Positions 1 to 7,689 of a stretch of DNA of 50,210 nucleotides are shown in pieces (position 1 is the first letter of the stretch; the number at the start of each line of letters is the position of its first letter). The notes under the pieces were generated by a model. It saw nothing but the letters and a program-made list of their open reading frames with translations. It was not told where the DNA came from and searched no databases. Location of the stretch: assembly GCA_946402945.1 (NCBI GenBank), contig CAMIYB010000007.1, positions 1-50,210 on the forward strand, written 5' to 3'. This DNA is from an uncultured Bacteroidales bacterium. Lineage in GTDB: Bacteria > Bacteroidota > Bacteroidia > Bacteroidales > UBA932. A program made the translations under genes and the position numbers.

Positions 1-107
1 TTTGTTCTTGGCATAAACCCTAAAAGTTATGTCCAACTTCTGGGGTTCACATCACGAATTCGAGGGGTTTAGATATTTGCAAGGACGTATAATTTACTGT
101 ATCAATA

Positions 108-149
108 ATGCCTGATTTTAAAGATTATAATCACAGTTTGATACAGCTC
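108..149 (+). repeat. Fumarase-start-like direct repeat, copy 1 (left edge of module A)
   Basis: The first 15 bases, ATGCCTGATTTTAAA, are identical to the first five codons of the fumarase gene 4.47 kb downstream. The next 27 bases do not match fumarase but match copy 2, so copies 1 and 2 agree at 38 of 42 positions. Read as codons the copy gives MPDFKDYNHSLIQL and continues to a stop that overlaps the start of the lipoprotein gene at 176. I infer a relic attachment site or displaced gene start. No recombinase gene is visible nearby. Confidence 0.6.
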
Positions 150-175
150 ACTAATATGACGTTTGATTTTTTGAT

Positions 176-916
176 ATGAAGAAGGTTCTTTTTGCGTTTT
201 CAGCCCTTGCGCTGCTGTTTTTCAGCGGGTGTAAAAAGGATAAACCCACGGTGCAGGTTTGCCCGGAAGGTGCGGTTGACATGGGCATTGTGATGACCAG
301 AGCGGACGGGACCACCTATAAACTGTTTTGGGCCAAGTCCAATCTTTCTTCCAGCGGCCTCTGCGCCAATGAGACGGATTATGGAGATTACTACGCCTGG
401 GGTGAGACTGCGCCGAAGAATAATTATGACTGGTCGACGTACAAATGGTGCAACGGAGGTAATGACAAACTGACAAGATATTGTCCTTCCGACAAGGCCG
501 ATCATTGGGATGGTGAGGGCGACCCTGACGATAAGGCCGAGTTCAGCGATTACGATTACGCCGACGACGCCGCCCGTGCCAGGCTTGGCGGCAACTGGCG
601 TATTCCTACGGAGGCGGAGTGGGCCAAACTCATGAGCGAATGCACCTGGGAAATTACATCGGATTACAACGGAACTGGAGTCGCCGGTCGGATTGTTACC
701 AGCAACAAGAACGGCAACAGCATCTTCCTTCCCGCCGCTGGCTGCCGGTACGATTCCGATCTCTACGATGCCGGTTCCGGCGGCTACTACTGGTCCTCGT
801 CCCTCTATATGGGCAACCTGTACGGCGCGTGGCGCGTCAACTTCGATTCCGGCAATGTCAGCAGGTACGGCAGCTACCGTTACTACGGGCTCTCTGTCCG
901 TCCCGTCACAGAATAA
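176..916 (+). CDS. Lipoprotein with FISUMP-type (Fibrobacter major paralogous-like) domain
   Basis: A 246-residue surface lipoprotein. It starts with a hydrophobic signal ending in FFSGC, so Cys19 is the predicted lipidated residue, followed by KKDK. The rest is rich in Trp, Tyr and Gly and carries landmarks of the FISUMP / formylglycine-generating-enzyme-like fold: YYAWGE near residue 75, GGNWRIPTEAEW near 140, a YYWSSS segment near 205 and a terminal SVRPV. Such proteins are numerous in gut Bacteroidales and their function is unknown; an extracytoplasmic ligand-binding or structural role is inferred. The gene lies inside the left module of the island upstream of fumarase. Its start codon overlaps the end of the short frame that begins in repeat copy 1. 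Confidence 0.8.
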   Translation: MKKVLFAFSALALLFFSGCKKDKPTVQVCPEGAVDMGIVMTRADGTTYKLFWAKSNLSSSGLCANETDYGDYYAWGETAPKNNYDWSTYKWCNGGNDKLTRYCPSDKADHWDGEGDPDDKAEFSDYDYADDAARARLGGNWRIPTEAEWAKLMSECTWEITSDYNGTGVAGRIVTSNKNGNSIFLPAAGCRYDSDLYDAGSGGYYWSSSLYMGNLYGAWRVNFDSGNVSRYGSYRYYGLSVRPVTE

Positions 917-918
917 AA

Positions 919-945
919 GTCGGGCCAGGCGCCAGCCAGCCCGAC
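919..945. other. Hairpin after the lipoprotein gene
   Basis: A perfect 7-bp inverted repeat, GTCGGGC and GCCCGAC, is separated by 13 bases that contain the palindrome GGCGCC. It begins three bases after the lipoprotein stop codon. There is no T-tract, so it may be a 3'-end stabilising structure rather than a terminator. Confidence 0.45.
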
Positions 946-989
946 AGCGGCCTGCCTTGTGCGGACCGCATTAAACCATTAAACCAAGC

Positions 990-1027
990 GAAGCCCACGG
1001 CTTGTGTACCGTGGGCTTCCTCTTTTA
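990..1027 (+). terminator. Rho-independent terminator of the FISUMP lipoprotein gene
   Basis: A perfect 11-bp stem (GAAGCCCACGG with CCGTGGGCTTC) around an 8-base loop is followed by a T-rich stretch, CTCTTTTATT. It separates the lipoprotein transcript from the ATPase/STAS pair, which has its own promoters. Confidence 0.8.
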
Positions 1028-1055
1028 TTCTTCAATTAATTCCGCCCCAAAAAGA

Positions 1056-1087
1056 TTTGCGAAGGTCGCGGGGATTGGTTATTTTTG
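1056..1087 (+). promoter_or_regulatory. Bacteroidota-type promoter, distal, upstream of the ATPase gene
   Basis: TTTG at 1056-1059 is followed after 20 bases by TATTTTTG at 1080-1087, matching the Bacteroidota -33 and -7 elements. The 39-base block 1050-1088 is 32/39 identical to the promoter block of the AlbA-domain gene (3035-3073), including the upstream run AAAAGATTTGCGAAGGT. Confidence 0.6.
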
Positions 1088-1099
1088 TATGATTACGTT

Positions 1100-1130
1100 T
1101 TTGTATTTTCACCGGGTGTTCTTAACTTTG
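1100..1130 (+). promoter_or_regulatory. Bacteroidota-type promoter, proximal, of the ATPase/STAS pair
   Basis: TTTG at 1100-1103, a 19-base spacer and TAACTTTG at 1123-1130 give a near-canonical promoter. Initiation would fall about 20 bases before the ATG at 1156. It follows directly on the distal promoter. Confidence 0.6.
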
Positions 1131-1155
1131 TAGCTAACTGACGCCAGACACTATT

Positions 1156-1806
1156 ATGAACGTAGACACATTACTTCATCAGTACTTTCCTGCAGCCGGT
1201 AATGTCTGCATTGAAATGTTCGACGAAAAGAACATCCAGCAGGTGTATCGCAGGTTGGTGGAAGTGCTCATCCATCAGCCTGAAGTTGAGACATCTCTTC
1301 TTCAGGGAATGAGCTATTGTTTCTATGAGGTAATGGACAACGTCTTGATTCATTCCGGCAAAACGGTCGGGATTGTCATCACGAATTATTCTGAGCCAGA
1401 ACATCTGATTCAGATATTAGTGGCCGATGATGGGATGGGAATTCGGGAATCCCTGGCCCAAAATGGCGAGTATGCGAATATCTCAGAACAACAAGCTCTT
1501 GCGTACTGCATCAAGGACAAGGTGTCCGATGGCAAGGGAATGGGCTTCGGTTTGTATTCCACCTCGCGCTTGATAAATACGGCCGGCCATAAGTTGGTTA
1601 TCCGTTCGGGTAATCATACGCTCTCTGCCAATGGAGATACTGTTGTGACAGAGTCTGAGCCCTGGCAAGGAACAATCGTTTACTTTGAGCTACGTTCCAA
1701 TATGGATATCGATCCGGCGTCCGTTGTGGATCACAGGACAGACCCGGCCGATGAGTTTGATGATTTGTTTCTGGATGATGATCCCGAATTGAATGAGTTA
1801 TGGTAG
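1156..1806 (+). CDS. GHKL/HATPase-type ATP-binding protein (anti-sigma-factor-like)
   Basis: A 216-residue soluble protein with the Bergerat ATP-binding fold. Visible motifs are an N box (YEVMDNVLIHS, about 58-68), a G1 box (DDGMGI, about 95-100), a G2 box (GKGMGFGL, about 128-135) and a final strand GTIVYFEL. There is no histidine phosphoacceptor or sensor domain, so it resembles stand-alone regulatory kinases such as SpoIIAB/RsbW more than a sensor kinase. The C-terminal 40 residues are strongly acidic (DEFDDLFLDDDPEL). Its stop overlaps the start of the STAS-like gene by 7 bases, so the two are probably translationally coupled and act together. Targets are unknown. Confidence 0.75.
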   Translation: MNVDTLLHQYFPAAGNVCIEMFDEKNIQQVYRRLVEVLIHQPEVETSLLQGMSYCFYEVMDNVLIHSGKTVGIVITNYSEPEHLIQILVADDGMGIRESLAQNGEYANISEQQALAYCIKDKVSDGKGMGFGLYSTSRLINTAGHKLVIRSGNHTLSANGDTVVTESEPWQGTIVYFELRSNMDIDPASVVDHRTDPADEFDDLFLDDDPELNELW

Positions 1807-2096
1807 AATTCAAATTTATCAAATACGGAGACAGTATGGGTACACGTCTCCTGGGGGCCAAAATCAGAGCCGATCTCCGTCCGCTTCTGGATGGAGACGA
1901 GAAGGTCGTGCTCGATTTCTCCGGAATAGACACTGTTACCAACTCCTTTGCCGATGAGTGCATAGCCAAACTTTTGCTGGAGATGCCCCTGACAGACTTG
2001 AAAGCGAAGACAACTTTCAAGGGCCTTACTCCCATGACGGAACGAAGCATCTTATCGGCCCTGAAACGCCGCCAAATGCAAATACAGTCAAAATAG
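1800..2096 (+). CDS. STAS-like DUF4325 domain protein
   Basis: A 98-residue protein matching the DUF4325 (STAS-like) pattern: a first strand ending at GTRLLGAK, LDFSGID near 39-45 and NSFADECIAKLL near 49-60, which correspond to the strand and helix around the regulatory Ser/Thr region of anti-anti-sigma proteins. DUF4325 proteins are commonly encoded beside HATPase proteins, as here, and a partner-switch pair is the natural inference. The ATG lies inside the last codons of the ATPase gene. No sigma factor or phosphatase is visible nearby, so the output of the switch is unknown. The gene ends 11 bases before repeat copy 2 begins (17 bases before its start-codon match). Confidence 0.7.
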   Translation: MVEFKFIKYGDSMGTRLLGAKIRADLRPLLDGDEKVVLDFSGIDTVTNSFADECIAKLLLEMPLTDLKAKTTFKGLTPMTERSILSALKRRQMQIQSK

Positions 2097-2098
2097 TT

Positions 2099-2148
2099 AT
2101 ACCCAAATGCCTGATTTCAAAGACTATAATCACATTTTGATACAGCTA
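2099..2148 (+). repeat. Fumarase-start-like direct repeat, copy 2 (boundary of modules A and B)
   Basis: Bases 2099-2121 match the fumarase gene start at 4571-4593 at 22 of 23 positions, including 8 bases before the ATG; the one difference is the third base of a Phe codon. From 2107 the copy also matches copy 1 over 42 bases with four differences, encoding MPDFKDYNHILIQL and then TAG. It thus shares its left half with the functional gene start and its right half with the outer copy, as expected for an internal recombination junction. Confidence 0.65.
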
Positions 2149-2180
2149 TAGTCTTTGGTTGCAATCCTGTATTCATTTGA

Positions 2181-2483
2181 GTCGTTTCCAACTACTTTGG
2201 TGTTATCATTGGAACTGATTGGGAGCCCCAGGAGGTCAAAATCAAGGTCGTGAATAGCCAGGTGAGATACTTTGATACATTGCCTCTGCATATCTCCCAG
2301 CAGAAGGTTGAGGAAGAATCCGACGAGGAATACACGGTATACAAATTTCACCTGGCGCCGACACACGATTTCAAAAAAGAAATCATGAGCTGGGGACCGG
2401 ATGTGGAGGTGCTGAGCCCAGAGGATTTCAGGCAAGAAATCAAGGACGCTGTTGCCTATATGTCTGAACAGTACAGTCGATGA
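2181..2483 (+). pseudogene. 5'-truncated WYL-domain regulator (C-terminal remnant)
   Basis: An open frame of about 100 residues resembles only the C-terminal end of WYL-domain transcriptional regulators: NYFGVIIG, PQEVKIKV, LPLHISQ, a variable stretch, then WGPDVEVLSPEDFRQEI. The N-terminal winged helix and most of the WYL domain are absent, and an in-frame TGA lies at 2178-2180. A GTG at 2250 could start a 77-residue product. Repeat copy 2 ends 30 bases upstream, so the truncation probably coincides with the module boundary. The 3' end overlaps the exonuclease start by 4 bases (ATGA), so the pair was once an operon. It is unlikely to work as a regulator. Confidence 0.7.
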
Positions 2484-2974
2484 AAGACTTTGCAGCGATA
2501 GATTTTGAGACTGCTAACGAGTGCCGATGCAGCGTCTGCAGTGTGGGTGTGGTCATCGTCCGGAACGGGGAAATTGTGGATTCATTCTACAGCCTGATAC
2601 ATCCTGAACCGGAGTATTACCAGTGGTTTTGCCAGCAGGTTCATGGACTGTCGGAAGAAGACACAGAGGATGCACCGGTATTCCCGTTTGTATGGGAAAA
2701 GATAGCCCCGATGATTGAAGGCCTGCCGCTGGTGGCACACAATAGTCCTTTCGATGAGGGATGCCTGAAGGAGGTATTCAAAGTGTACCAGATGGATTAT
2801 CCTGATTACAAGTTCTACGATACGCTGGCCGTCTCCAGGAGGTATTATGGCAATAGTTTGCCCAACCATCAGCTACAGACAGTTGCAGCAGCCTGCGGGT
2901 ACATTCTTGAGAATCATCACCATGCACTGGCCGATGCGGAGGCGTGTGCTTATATTGCGATGAAGCTCCTGTAG
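2480..2974 (+). CDS. DEDDh-type 3'-5' exonuclease (DnaQ/RNase T superfamily)
   Basis: A 164-residue single-domain nuclease. The four acidic metal ligands and catalytic His of DEDDh enzymes are present: Asp8 and Glu10 (AIDFET), Asp92 (HNSPFD), and His147 with Asp152 (HHALAD). The length fits stand-alone exonuclease-X-like proteins with no polymerase domain. It should degrade single-stranded DNA or RNA from the 3' end in a Mg- or Mn-dependent reaction; the substrate cannot be told from sequence. It overlaps the WYL remnant by 4 bases, so its original promoter was probably upstream of that gene and may now be lost. Confidence 0.85.
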   Translation: MKDFAAIDFETANECRCSVCSVGVVIVRNGEIVDSFYSLIHPEPEYYQWFCQQVHGLSEEDTEDAPVFPFVWEKIAPMIEGLPLVAHNSPFDEGCLKEVFKVYQMDYPDYKFYDTLAVSRRYYGNSLPNHQLQTVAAACGYILENHHHALADAEACAYIAMKLL

Positions 2975-3040
2975 CCTCCAACCATCATTATTATTTCCCA
3001 TGGACACTAACTCATAAGTCAAACAAATCTTCACAAAAGA

Positions 3041-3072
3041 TTTGCGAAGGTAAGACGGATTGGCTATCTTTG
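3041..3072 (+). promoter_or_regulatory. Bacteroidota-type promoter of the AlbA-domain gene
   Basis: TTTG at 3041-3044, a 20-base spacer and TATCTTTG at 3065-3072 match the -33/-7 consensus. Its placement rules out an upstream ATG at 3060 and supports the start at 3093. The block is near-identical to the one at 1050-1088. Confidence 0.7.
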
Positions 3073-3092
3073 TTAGGTTGGACATTGATGCC

Positions 3093-4544
3093 ATGAAGGA
3101 TCTGACGATTCAGGACATAGAGACCATCCTTCACCGTGATGAGAACCGCGTGATGGAGGCCAAGAAGACTACCGGTGAGATTGTCGCCGGTATGCAGTCA
3201 GGCTGCGCTTTCCTCAACACCGAAGGCGGCTGGTTGTTTTTCGGCATTCATCCAAAGACGCTGAAGATTCTTGGGCAGGATGTCGCCGACCAGACGCGTC
3301 AAGAGATTGCCAGAGAGATGCGCAAGTTCACTCCCGCCATCGACTTGGCGGCTCAGTACATCGATGTTCCCGGCAGGCCGAATCAGAAGGTTATTGCCAT
3401 CCGGTTCCCGGCGCCCGATGGATTTGCCGCGCCTTATACCTACGACAACCGGCCGTACTACAAAGTTGAAAACACCACGTCCATAATGCCCCGTGAGATG
3501 TTCGAGGAGCGCATCCGCCTGAGCAATCCCAAGAAGTTCAGTTGGGAGAAGTCCCCTTGCCCGGATGTTGACGTGAACGGTATCAGTGCTAAAACACTCG
3601 ACGATATCATCTTCTCCGGCATCAACAAAGGCCGCATCCCCCGTGAGGCCAGCCGTCTCAAGAACCGTTTGGCAAAACTTGACCACCTTGGCCTCCGCAC
3701 GGCAGACGGCTTACTGACCAACGGCGCCGTAGTACTCTGCGGTAAAACGCCGAACAGGGAGTTCACCCAGTGCAAAGTCCGTCTTGCCCGCTTTGAGGGA
3801 ACCGACATGGATAAGTTCCGTGACCAGACGGTCTGTTACGGCAACCTATTCGAGCAGTATGATGCCATCATAGAATTCTGTCGGAAGCATATGTTTCTGG
3901 CAGGGAATATGGATCAGATTGAGCGCATCGACACACTTACAGTCCCCATCAAGGCTCTCCGGGAAGCAACCCTGAACCTGCTGGTCCATCGCACATGGTG
4001 GTCCGGTGCCAGAACTCCAAGCGTCGCCATATTCGATGACCGCATAGAGTTTATGAATCCCGGCTTCTTCCCTCCTGGAACCACTGCCGAGGATTTCCGG
4101 AAACGTCCGCACTCAGAACCTATCAACGAAGTCATCTCCAATGTTTTCTTCAAGAGCGGACTGATGGAAGCTTGGGGCCGTGGTATTCCGGACATTTATG
4201 GCGAATGCAAGGCTGCAGGCCTCCCGAAGCCTGAGTTTGAGAGCATTCCGAACTTTGTTTGCCTGACAATTCGGTTCAAAGAGCCGCTCACGCCACACTT
4301 AACGGCTCAAAATAATAACTCATCGAATGAGACATTAAATGAGACATTAAATGAGACATTAAGCCAGGCGATTCTTGCAACATATAATCTGATAAAAACT
4401 AATCCTGGAATCAAGAGAAAGGACATTGTTACCCGTTCGGGGCGTGTTCCTGCCACTATCAGCAGACATATAGCTTTACTTATTGAAAAGAATCTCATTG
4501 AGCATCGAGATTCTAAGAAGACTGGTGGCTACTATGCCAAATAA
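3093..4544 (+). CDS. AlbA_2 (Schlafen-type) / HATPase_c_4 family ATP-binding protein
   Basis: A 483-residue protein with three parts. The N-terminal AlbA_2/Schlafen-like domain (about 10-130) shows [11 protein letters not shown] and [15 protein letters not shown] central-to-C-terminal segment typical of ATP-dependent DNA helicase-related (COG2865) proteins shows [12 protein letters not shown], then EFMNPG, and [13 protein letters not shown] near 360. A terminal winged helix follows three NETL repeats. The family is often in accessory or defence islands as a putative transcriptional regulator or nucleic-acid-binding ATPase; the function is not established. I chose ATG 3093 because the promoter sits across the alternative start. 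The stop lies 34 bases before the fumarase ATG, so read-through could feed fumarase. Confidence 0.8.
   Translation: MKDLTIQDIETILHRDENRVMEAKKTTGEIVAGMQSGCAFLNTEGGWLFFGIHPKTLKILGQDVADQTRQEIAREMRKFTPAIDLAAQYIDVPGRPNQKVIAIRFPAPDGFAAPYTYDNRPYYKVENTTSIMPREMFEERIRLSNPKKFSWEKSPCPDVDVNGISAKTLDDIIFSGINKGRIPREASRLKNRLAKLDHLGLRTADGLLTNGAVVLCGKTPNREFTQCKVRLARFEGTDMDKFRDQTVCYGNLFEQYDAIIEFCRKHMFLAGNMDQIERIDTLTVPIKALREATLNLLVHRTWWSGARTPSVAIFDDRIEFMNPGFFPPGTTAEDFRKRPHSEPINEVISNVFFKSGLMEAWGRGIPDIYGECKAAGLPKPEFESIPNFVCLTIRFKEPLTPHLTAQNNNSSNETLNETLNETLSQAILATYNLIKTNPGIKRKDIVTRSGRVPATISRHIALLIEKNLIEHRDSKKTGGYYAK
4326..4361 (+). repeat. 12-bp tandem repeat x3 coding NETL
   Basis: Three exact copies of AATGAGACATTA in frame encode NETL three times (residues 412-423), in the linker before the C-terminal winged helix. 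Copy-number change by slippage would keep the frame and only change linker length. Confidence 0.9.
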
Positions 4545-4570
4545 TTATTCTGATATCAAACGATTAACAC

Positions 4571-4593
4571 ATACCCAAATGCCTGATTTTAAA
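4571..4593 (+). repeat. Fumarase-start direct repeat, copy 3 (functional gene start)
   Basis: This is the 8-base leader and first five codons of the intact fumarase gene. It matches copy 2 at 22/23 positions and copy 1 over the 15 coding bases. It is the right boundary of module B, so the AlbA/exonuclease module ends exactly where fumarase begins. Confidence 0.65.
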
Positions 4594-6225
4594 TACGCGC
4601 CGATGTTTCAGCTCGGCGAAGACACCACAGAGTATTACCGGATTCCGGGATCTGAAAAACTTGTGAAAACCGCCAAGTTCGGCGGACATTGCGGCTGCGG
4701 CGGCAAGACCGTCCTGGAGGTCTCTCCGGAGGCGCTCACGCTGGTGGCGCAGCAGTCTTTCCACGACTGCCAGTTTATGCTGCGCCGTGCGCACAACGAG
4801 CAGGTGGCCGCCATCCTGAAGGACCCCGAGGCCTCCGAAAATGACAAATATGTGGCGCTGCAGTTCCTGCGCAACGCCGAGACCGCCGTCAAGGGCGTCC
4901 TCCCGTTCTGCCAGGACACCGGCACCGCCATCATCCACGGGGAGAAGGGCCAGCGGGTCTGGACGGATTTCGAGGATGAGGAAGCGCTCAGCCGCGGCGT
5001 GTTCAACACCTACACGCAGGAGAACCTGCGCTACAGCCAGAATGCCCCGCTGGATATGTACAACGAGGTCAATACGAAATGCAACCTCCCCGCCCAGATC
5101 GATATCGAAGCCGTCCAGGGCGAGGAATACCGTTTCGTCATGGTGGCCAAGGGCGGCGGCAGCGCCAACAAGACCTATTTCTATCCCATGACCAAGGCCA
5201 CCATCCAGAATGAGGGGACCCTCCTTCCTTTCCTGGTGGAGAAGATGAAGAGTCTGGGAACGGCGGCCTGCCCACCCTACCACATCGCCTTTGTCATCGG
5301 CGGCACCAGCGCGGAGAAGAACCTGCTGACGGTCAAACTTGCCAGCATCAAATACTACGACAATCTGCCCACGACCGGCGACGAGACGGGCCGCGCCTTC
5401 CGGGATATCGACCTCGAGCAGAAACTGCTCAGGGAAGCGGCCAGGATCGGCCTGGGCGCCCAGTTCGGCGGGAAATACCTCGCCCACGATATCCGGGTGG
5501 TCCGTCTGCCCCGCCACGGCGCCAGTTGCCCCATCGGCATGGGCGTCAGCTGCTCCGCCGACCGCAATATCAAGAGCAAGATCAACGCGCAGGGCGTTTG
5601 GATCGAGAAACTGGATACCAATCCTTCCGAACTCATCCCCGAGGAATACCGCCGTCCCGGCGAAGGCCCCCGCGGGATTGAAATCGACCTGGACAAGGGC
5701 ATCGACGCCGTACGCGCCGAATTGACGAAATATCCCGTCAGCACCCGGGTCAACCTCAAGGGAACGATCATCGTGGCGCGTGACATCGCCCATGCCAAGC
5801 TGAAGGCCCGCCTGGATGCCGGAGAGGACCTTCCGCAGTATTTCAAGGACTATCCCGTCCTCTACGCCGGCCCGGCGAAGACCCCTCAGGGATACCCCTG
5901 CGGCTCGATGGGCCCCACCACGGCCAACCGGATGGATCCCTACGTGGACGAGTTCCAGGAGCATGGCGCCTCGCTCGTGATGATCGCCAAGGGCAACCGT
6001 ACGCAGCAGGTCACCGATGCCTGCCGTAAGCACGGGGGCTTCTACCTCGGCACGATCGGCGGCGTGGCGGCCATCCTCGCGCAGGACAATATCAAATCTA
6101 TCGAGTGCGTGGAGTATCCCGAACTCGGCATGGAGGCGATCTGGAAAACCAGGGTGGAAGACTTCCCGGCCTTCATCCTGGTCGATGACAAAGGCAACGA
6201 TTTCTTCAAGCGGCTCGGCCTGTAG
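4579..6225 (+). CDS. Class I fumarate hydratase (iron-sulfur, fused alpha/beta)
   Basis: Interconverts fumarate and L-malate in the reductive branch to succinate. The 548 residues match single-chain class I fumarases (FumA/FumB type). Three cysteines fit the ligands of the catalytic [4Fe-4S] cluster: Cys111 (PFCQDTG), Cys231 (GTAACPPYH) and Cys317 (GASCPIG). The beta domain follows, with [14 protein letters not shown] and an MIAKGNR motif. The ATG at 4579 gives the conserved [10 protein letters not shown] start; the frame stays open upstream and ATG 4534 would add 15 residues, but that stretch overlaps the AlbA gene end and looks unrelated. No TAnnTTTG promoter is visible in the 34-base gap, so transcription may now depend on the inserted module. 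The oxygen-labile cluster fits an anaerobe. Confidence 0.95.
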   Translation: MPDFKYAPMFQLGEDTTEYYRIPGSEKLVKTAKFGGHCGCGGKTVLEVSPEALTLVAQQSFHDCQFMLRRAHNEQVAAILKDPEASENDKYVALQFLRNAETAVKGVLPFCQDTGTAIIHGEKGQRVWTDFEDEEALSRGVFNTYTQENLRYSQNAPLDMYNEVNTKCNLPAQIDIEAVQGEEYRFVMVAKGGGSANKTYFYPMTKATIQNEGTLLPFLVEKMKSLGTAACPPYHIAFVIGGTSAEKNLLTVKLASIKYYDNLPTTGDETGRAFRDIDLEQKLLREAARIGLGAQFGGKYLAHDIRVVRLPRHGASCPIGMGVSCSADRNIKSKINAQGVWIEKLDTNPSELIPEEYRRPGEGPRGIEIDLDKGIDAVRAELTKYPVSTRVNLKGTIIVARDIAHAKLKARLDAGEDLPQYFKDYPVLYAGPAKTPQGYPCGSMGPTTANRMDPYVDEFQEHGASLVMIAKGNRTQQVTDACRKHGGFYLGTIGGVAAILAQDNIKSIECVEYPELGMEAIWKTRVEDFPAFILVDDKGNDFFKRLGL

Positions 6226-6234
6226 GAGACTTTC

Positions 6235-7212
6235 CTACAGGATGGAGACGGTCTGGAGGGACTGGTAGAGGCGATAGACGGCGCTGGAGAAAGACTTGTC
6301 GGAGAAGGAGAAAGTCGCCGGGCCGTCGGTGGTCTGGACGGTGACGCTCCTGACCCCGCGCATCATCTCTTTAATCTGGTCGGCGGAAGGGTAACAGATG
6401 GCCCGTCCGGCGACCAGGTCTTTTTCCTGCTGCAGGGCGATGGTGCCGCCGGTCGTGACGATGGTGATGTCCGCGCCCAGCGGGATGGTCTTGCCCTGGA
6501 GATAGAGGTTGAGGTCGAAGGAATCGCTGTTGCTGGCCGCATAGTAGAGATAGACCATCGAAATGCCCAGCGAAGATGTGATCTGGAGCGTCTGGGTCTC
6601 GGCTAGGCGGCTTCCGCGCTGGTCCTGGAGCGATTTGAGATGGCTGCCCAGGTCGAATTCCGGGGCGGGGGCATCGACGATGGCCCTGTGGGCCCGGCGG
6701 AGTGCGGCGCCCAGTTCATCCTCTTTGTAGGTGATCTTGATGTAACCGTCCGAAGACCAGCGCTTCTGGACGTCTATGCCGGCGATGCCGCCCAGGATCT
6801 TGTTCAGTTCGGCCTCCTCCAGATAGTATTCCCCATAGTTCCAATAGACCTTCTTCCCGTTCCGGTTCAGGCCTTCCGGCGCCACCAGGTTGGGCGCGTC
6901 GGCGGCATTTTTCAGCACGACCACCTTGCCGGAGGTGGTGTTGATGGTCATGGGCGCGTTCTTGGGCATCTTCCAGGGCGCGGGCTCCTCGAACTCGGCC
7001 CGGAGTTTCCACACCACGCCGCCGTCCGGGAAGATGACGCGCGTCAGTTTGAGTTCCACGGCGTCGTCTTTGGGATTGGGCGCATCGACGCGGATGCGTT
7101 CGGTACCCGTATAGATCTTGGCGTTTTTCCTGTAGTTGAAGCGTACGAGGTCCTGGGCCGGGAGACTCAGGCAGAAAAGGGTCGCGGCGGCCGCGAGCAG
7201 GTATTTCTTCAT
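6235..7212 (-). CDS. Secreted hypothetical protein
   Basis: I do not recognise a family. The 325-residue product starts with a clear signal peptide (MKKYLLAAAATLFCLSLPAQ, cleavage after AQ) and has no membrane segment after it, so it is probably periplasmic. The centre alternates beta-rich stretches with a segment containing DLGSHLKSLQDQRGS; the C-terminal third (IPLGADITIVTTGG, KEMMRGVRSVTVQTTDG) looks globular. I chose the start at 7212 because it begins the signal peptide and overlaps the stop of the preceding membrane-protein gene by 4 bases (ATGA). The two form a small operon convergent with fumarase, with only 9 bases between the stop codons. Confidence 0.7.
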   Translation of the reverse strand: MKKYLLAAAATLFCLSLPAQDLVRFNYRKNAKIYTGTERIRVDAPNPKDDAVELKLTRVIFPDGGVVWKLRAEFEEPAPWKMPKNAPMTINTTSGKVVVLKNAADAPNLVAPEGLNRNGKKVYWNYGEYYLEEAELNKILGGIAGIDVQKRWSSDGYIKITYKEDELGAALRRAHRAIVDAPAPEFDLGSHLKSLQDQRGSRLAETQTLQITSSLGISMVYLYYAASNSDSFDLNLYLQGKTIPLGADITIVTTGGTIALQQEKDLVAGRAICYPSADQIKEMMRGVRSVTVQTTDGPATFSFSDKSFSSAVYRLYQSLQTVSIL

Positions 7213-7673
7213 AAGGCGCAAATCGCTTTCTTGAGTTTGTCGGCCTCTTCTCTTCCAAAAGCCTTGCCATACTCGCGGGCGAGGACGACGCCGGTGCCGG
7301 CGGCGAAGGAAATCCCGAGCCAATAGCCCCAGGAAGTAACGGGCCCGGGACGGAAAACCCGGCTCAGGCACCAGAAGAAGGCGATGGCTGCGGCTGCGGC
7401 CAGTACGTCCCAGAGATAGGACGGGCGCGTCCCTGCGCTGATACGGACATGGTAGGTGCCGGGCTCGTCATCGGTGATGTCCACTACCAGATAACGGGTC
7501 TGCAGGCCCCGGGAATGGTCGATCCAGAGGCTTCCGCCCCCGCCGTCGCCGACGTTGCGGGCCCCGGCGGCGGCCAGGTCCCAGACGCGGTGGATGAATT
7601 CCTCCTGCGGAAGCGGGGAGGCGATATCGAAAGATTCCACCGTTCTCAGGCGGACCGAGGTGTCGAATTCCAT
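7209..7673 (-). CDS. Small membrane protein of unknown function
   Basis: A 154-residue protein with a soluble N-terminal domain of about 85 residues (GGGGSLWIDHSRG, RYLVVDITDDEPGTYHVRI) and two predicted transmembrane helices at about 87-105 and 113-132, then a charged tail. No signal peptide. It is the first gene of a two-gene operon whose second product is secreted, overlapping by 4 bases. Its promoter faces away from the PPC/Dcu operon. No function can be assigned. Confidence 0.65.
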   Translation of the reverse strand: MEFDTSVRLRTVESFDIASPLPQEEFIHRVWDLAAAGARNVGDGGGGSLWIDHSRGLQTRYLVVDITDDEPGTYHVRISAGTRPSYLWDVLAAAAAIAFFWCLSRVFRPGPVTSWGYWLGISFAAGTGVVLAREYGKAFGREEADKLKKAICAL

Positions 7674-7689
7674 AATTCTTCAGTTGTTC

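Noticed and set aside
4326..4361. CRISPR-like array
   Set aside because: The repeat is a 12-bp tandem with no spacers and lies inside a coding region; no other array was seen.
4483..4578. Upstream in-frame starts for fumarase
   Set aside because: They lie in or across the AlbA gene end, and the conserved family start begins at 4579.
1..4578. Calling the island an integrative conjugative element
   Set aside because: No integrase, relaxase or transfer gene is visible; only attachment-like repeats and cargo.
4564..6033. Long open frame antisense to fumarase
   Set aside because: It mirrors codon bias of a GC-rich coding strand, has low-complexity Gly/Val/Asp-rich composition and no recognisable domain.
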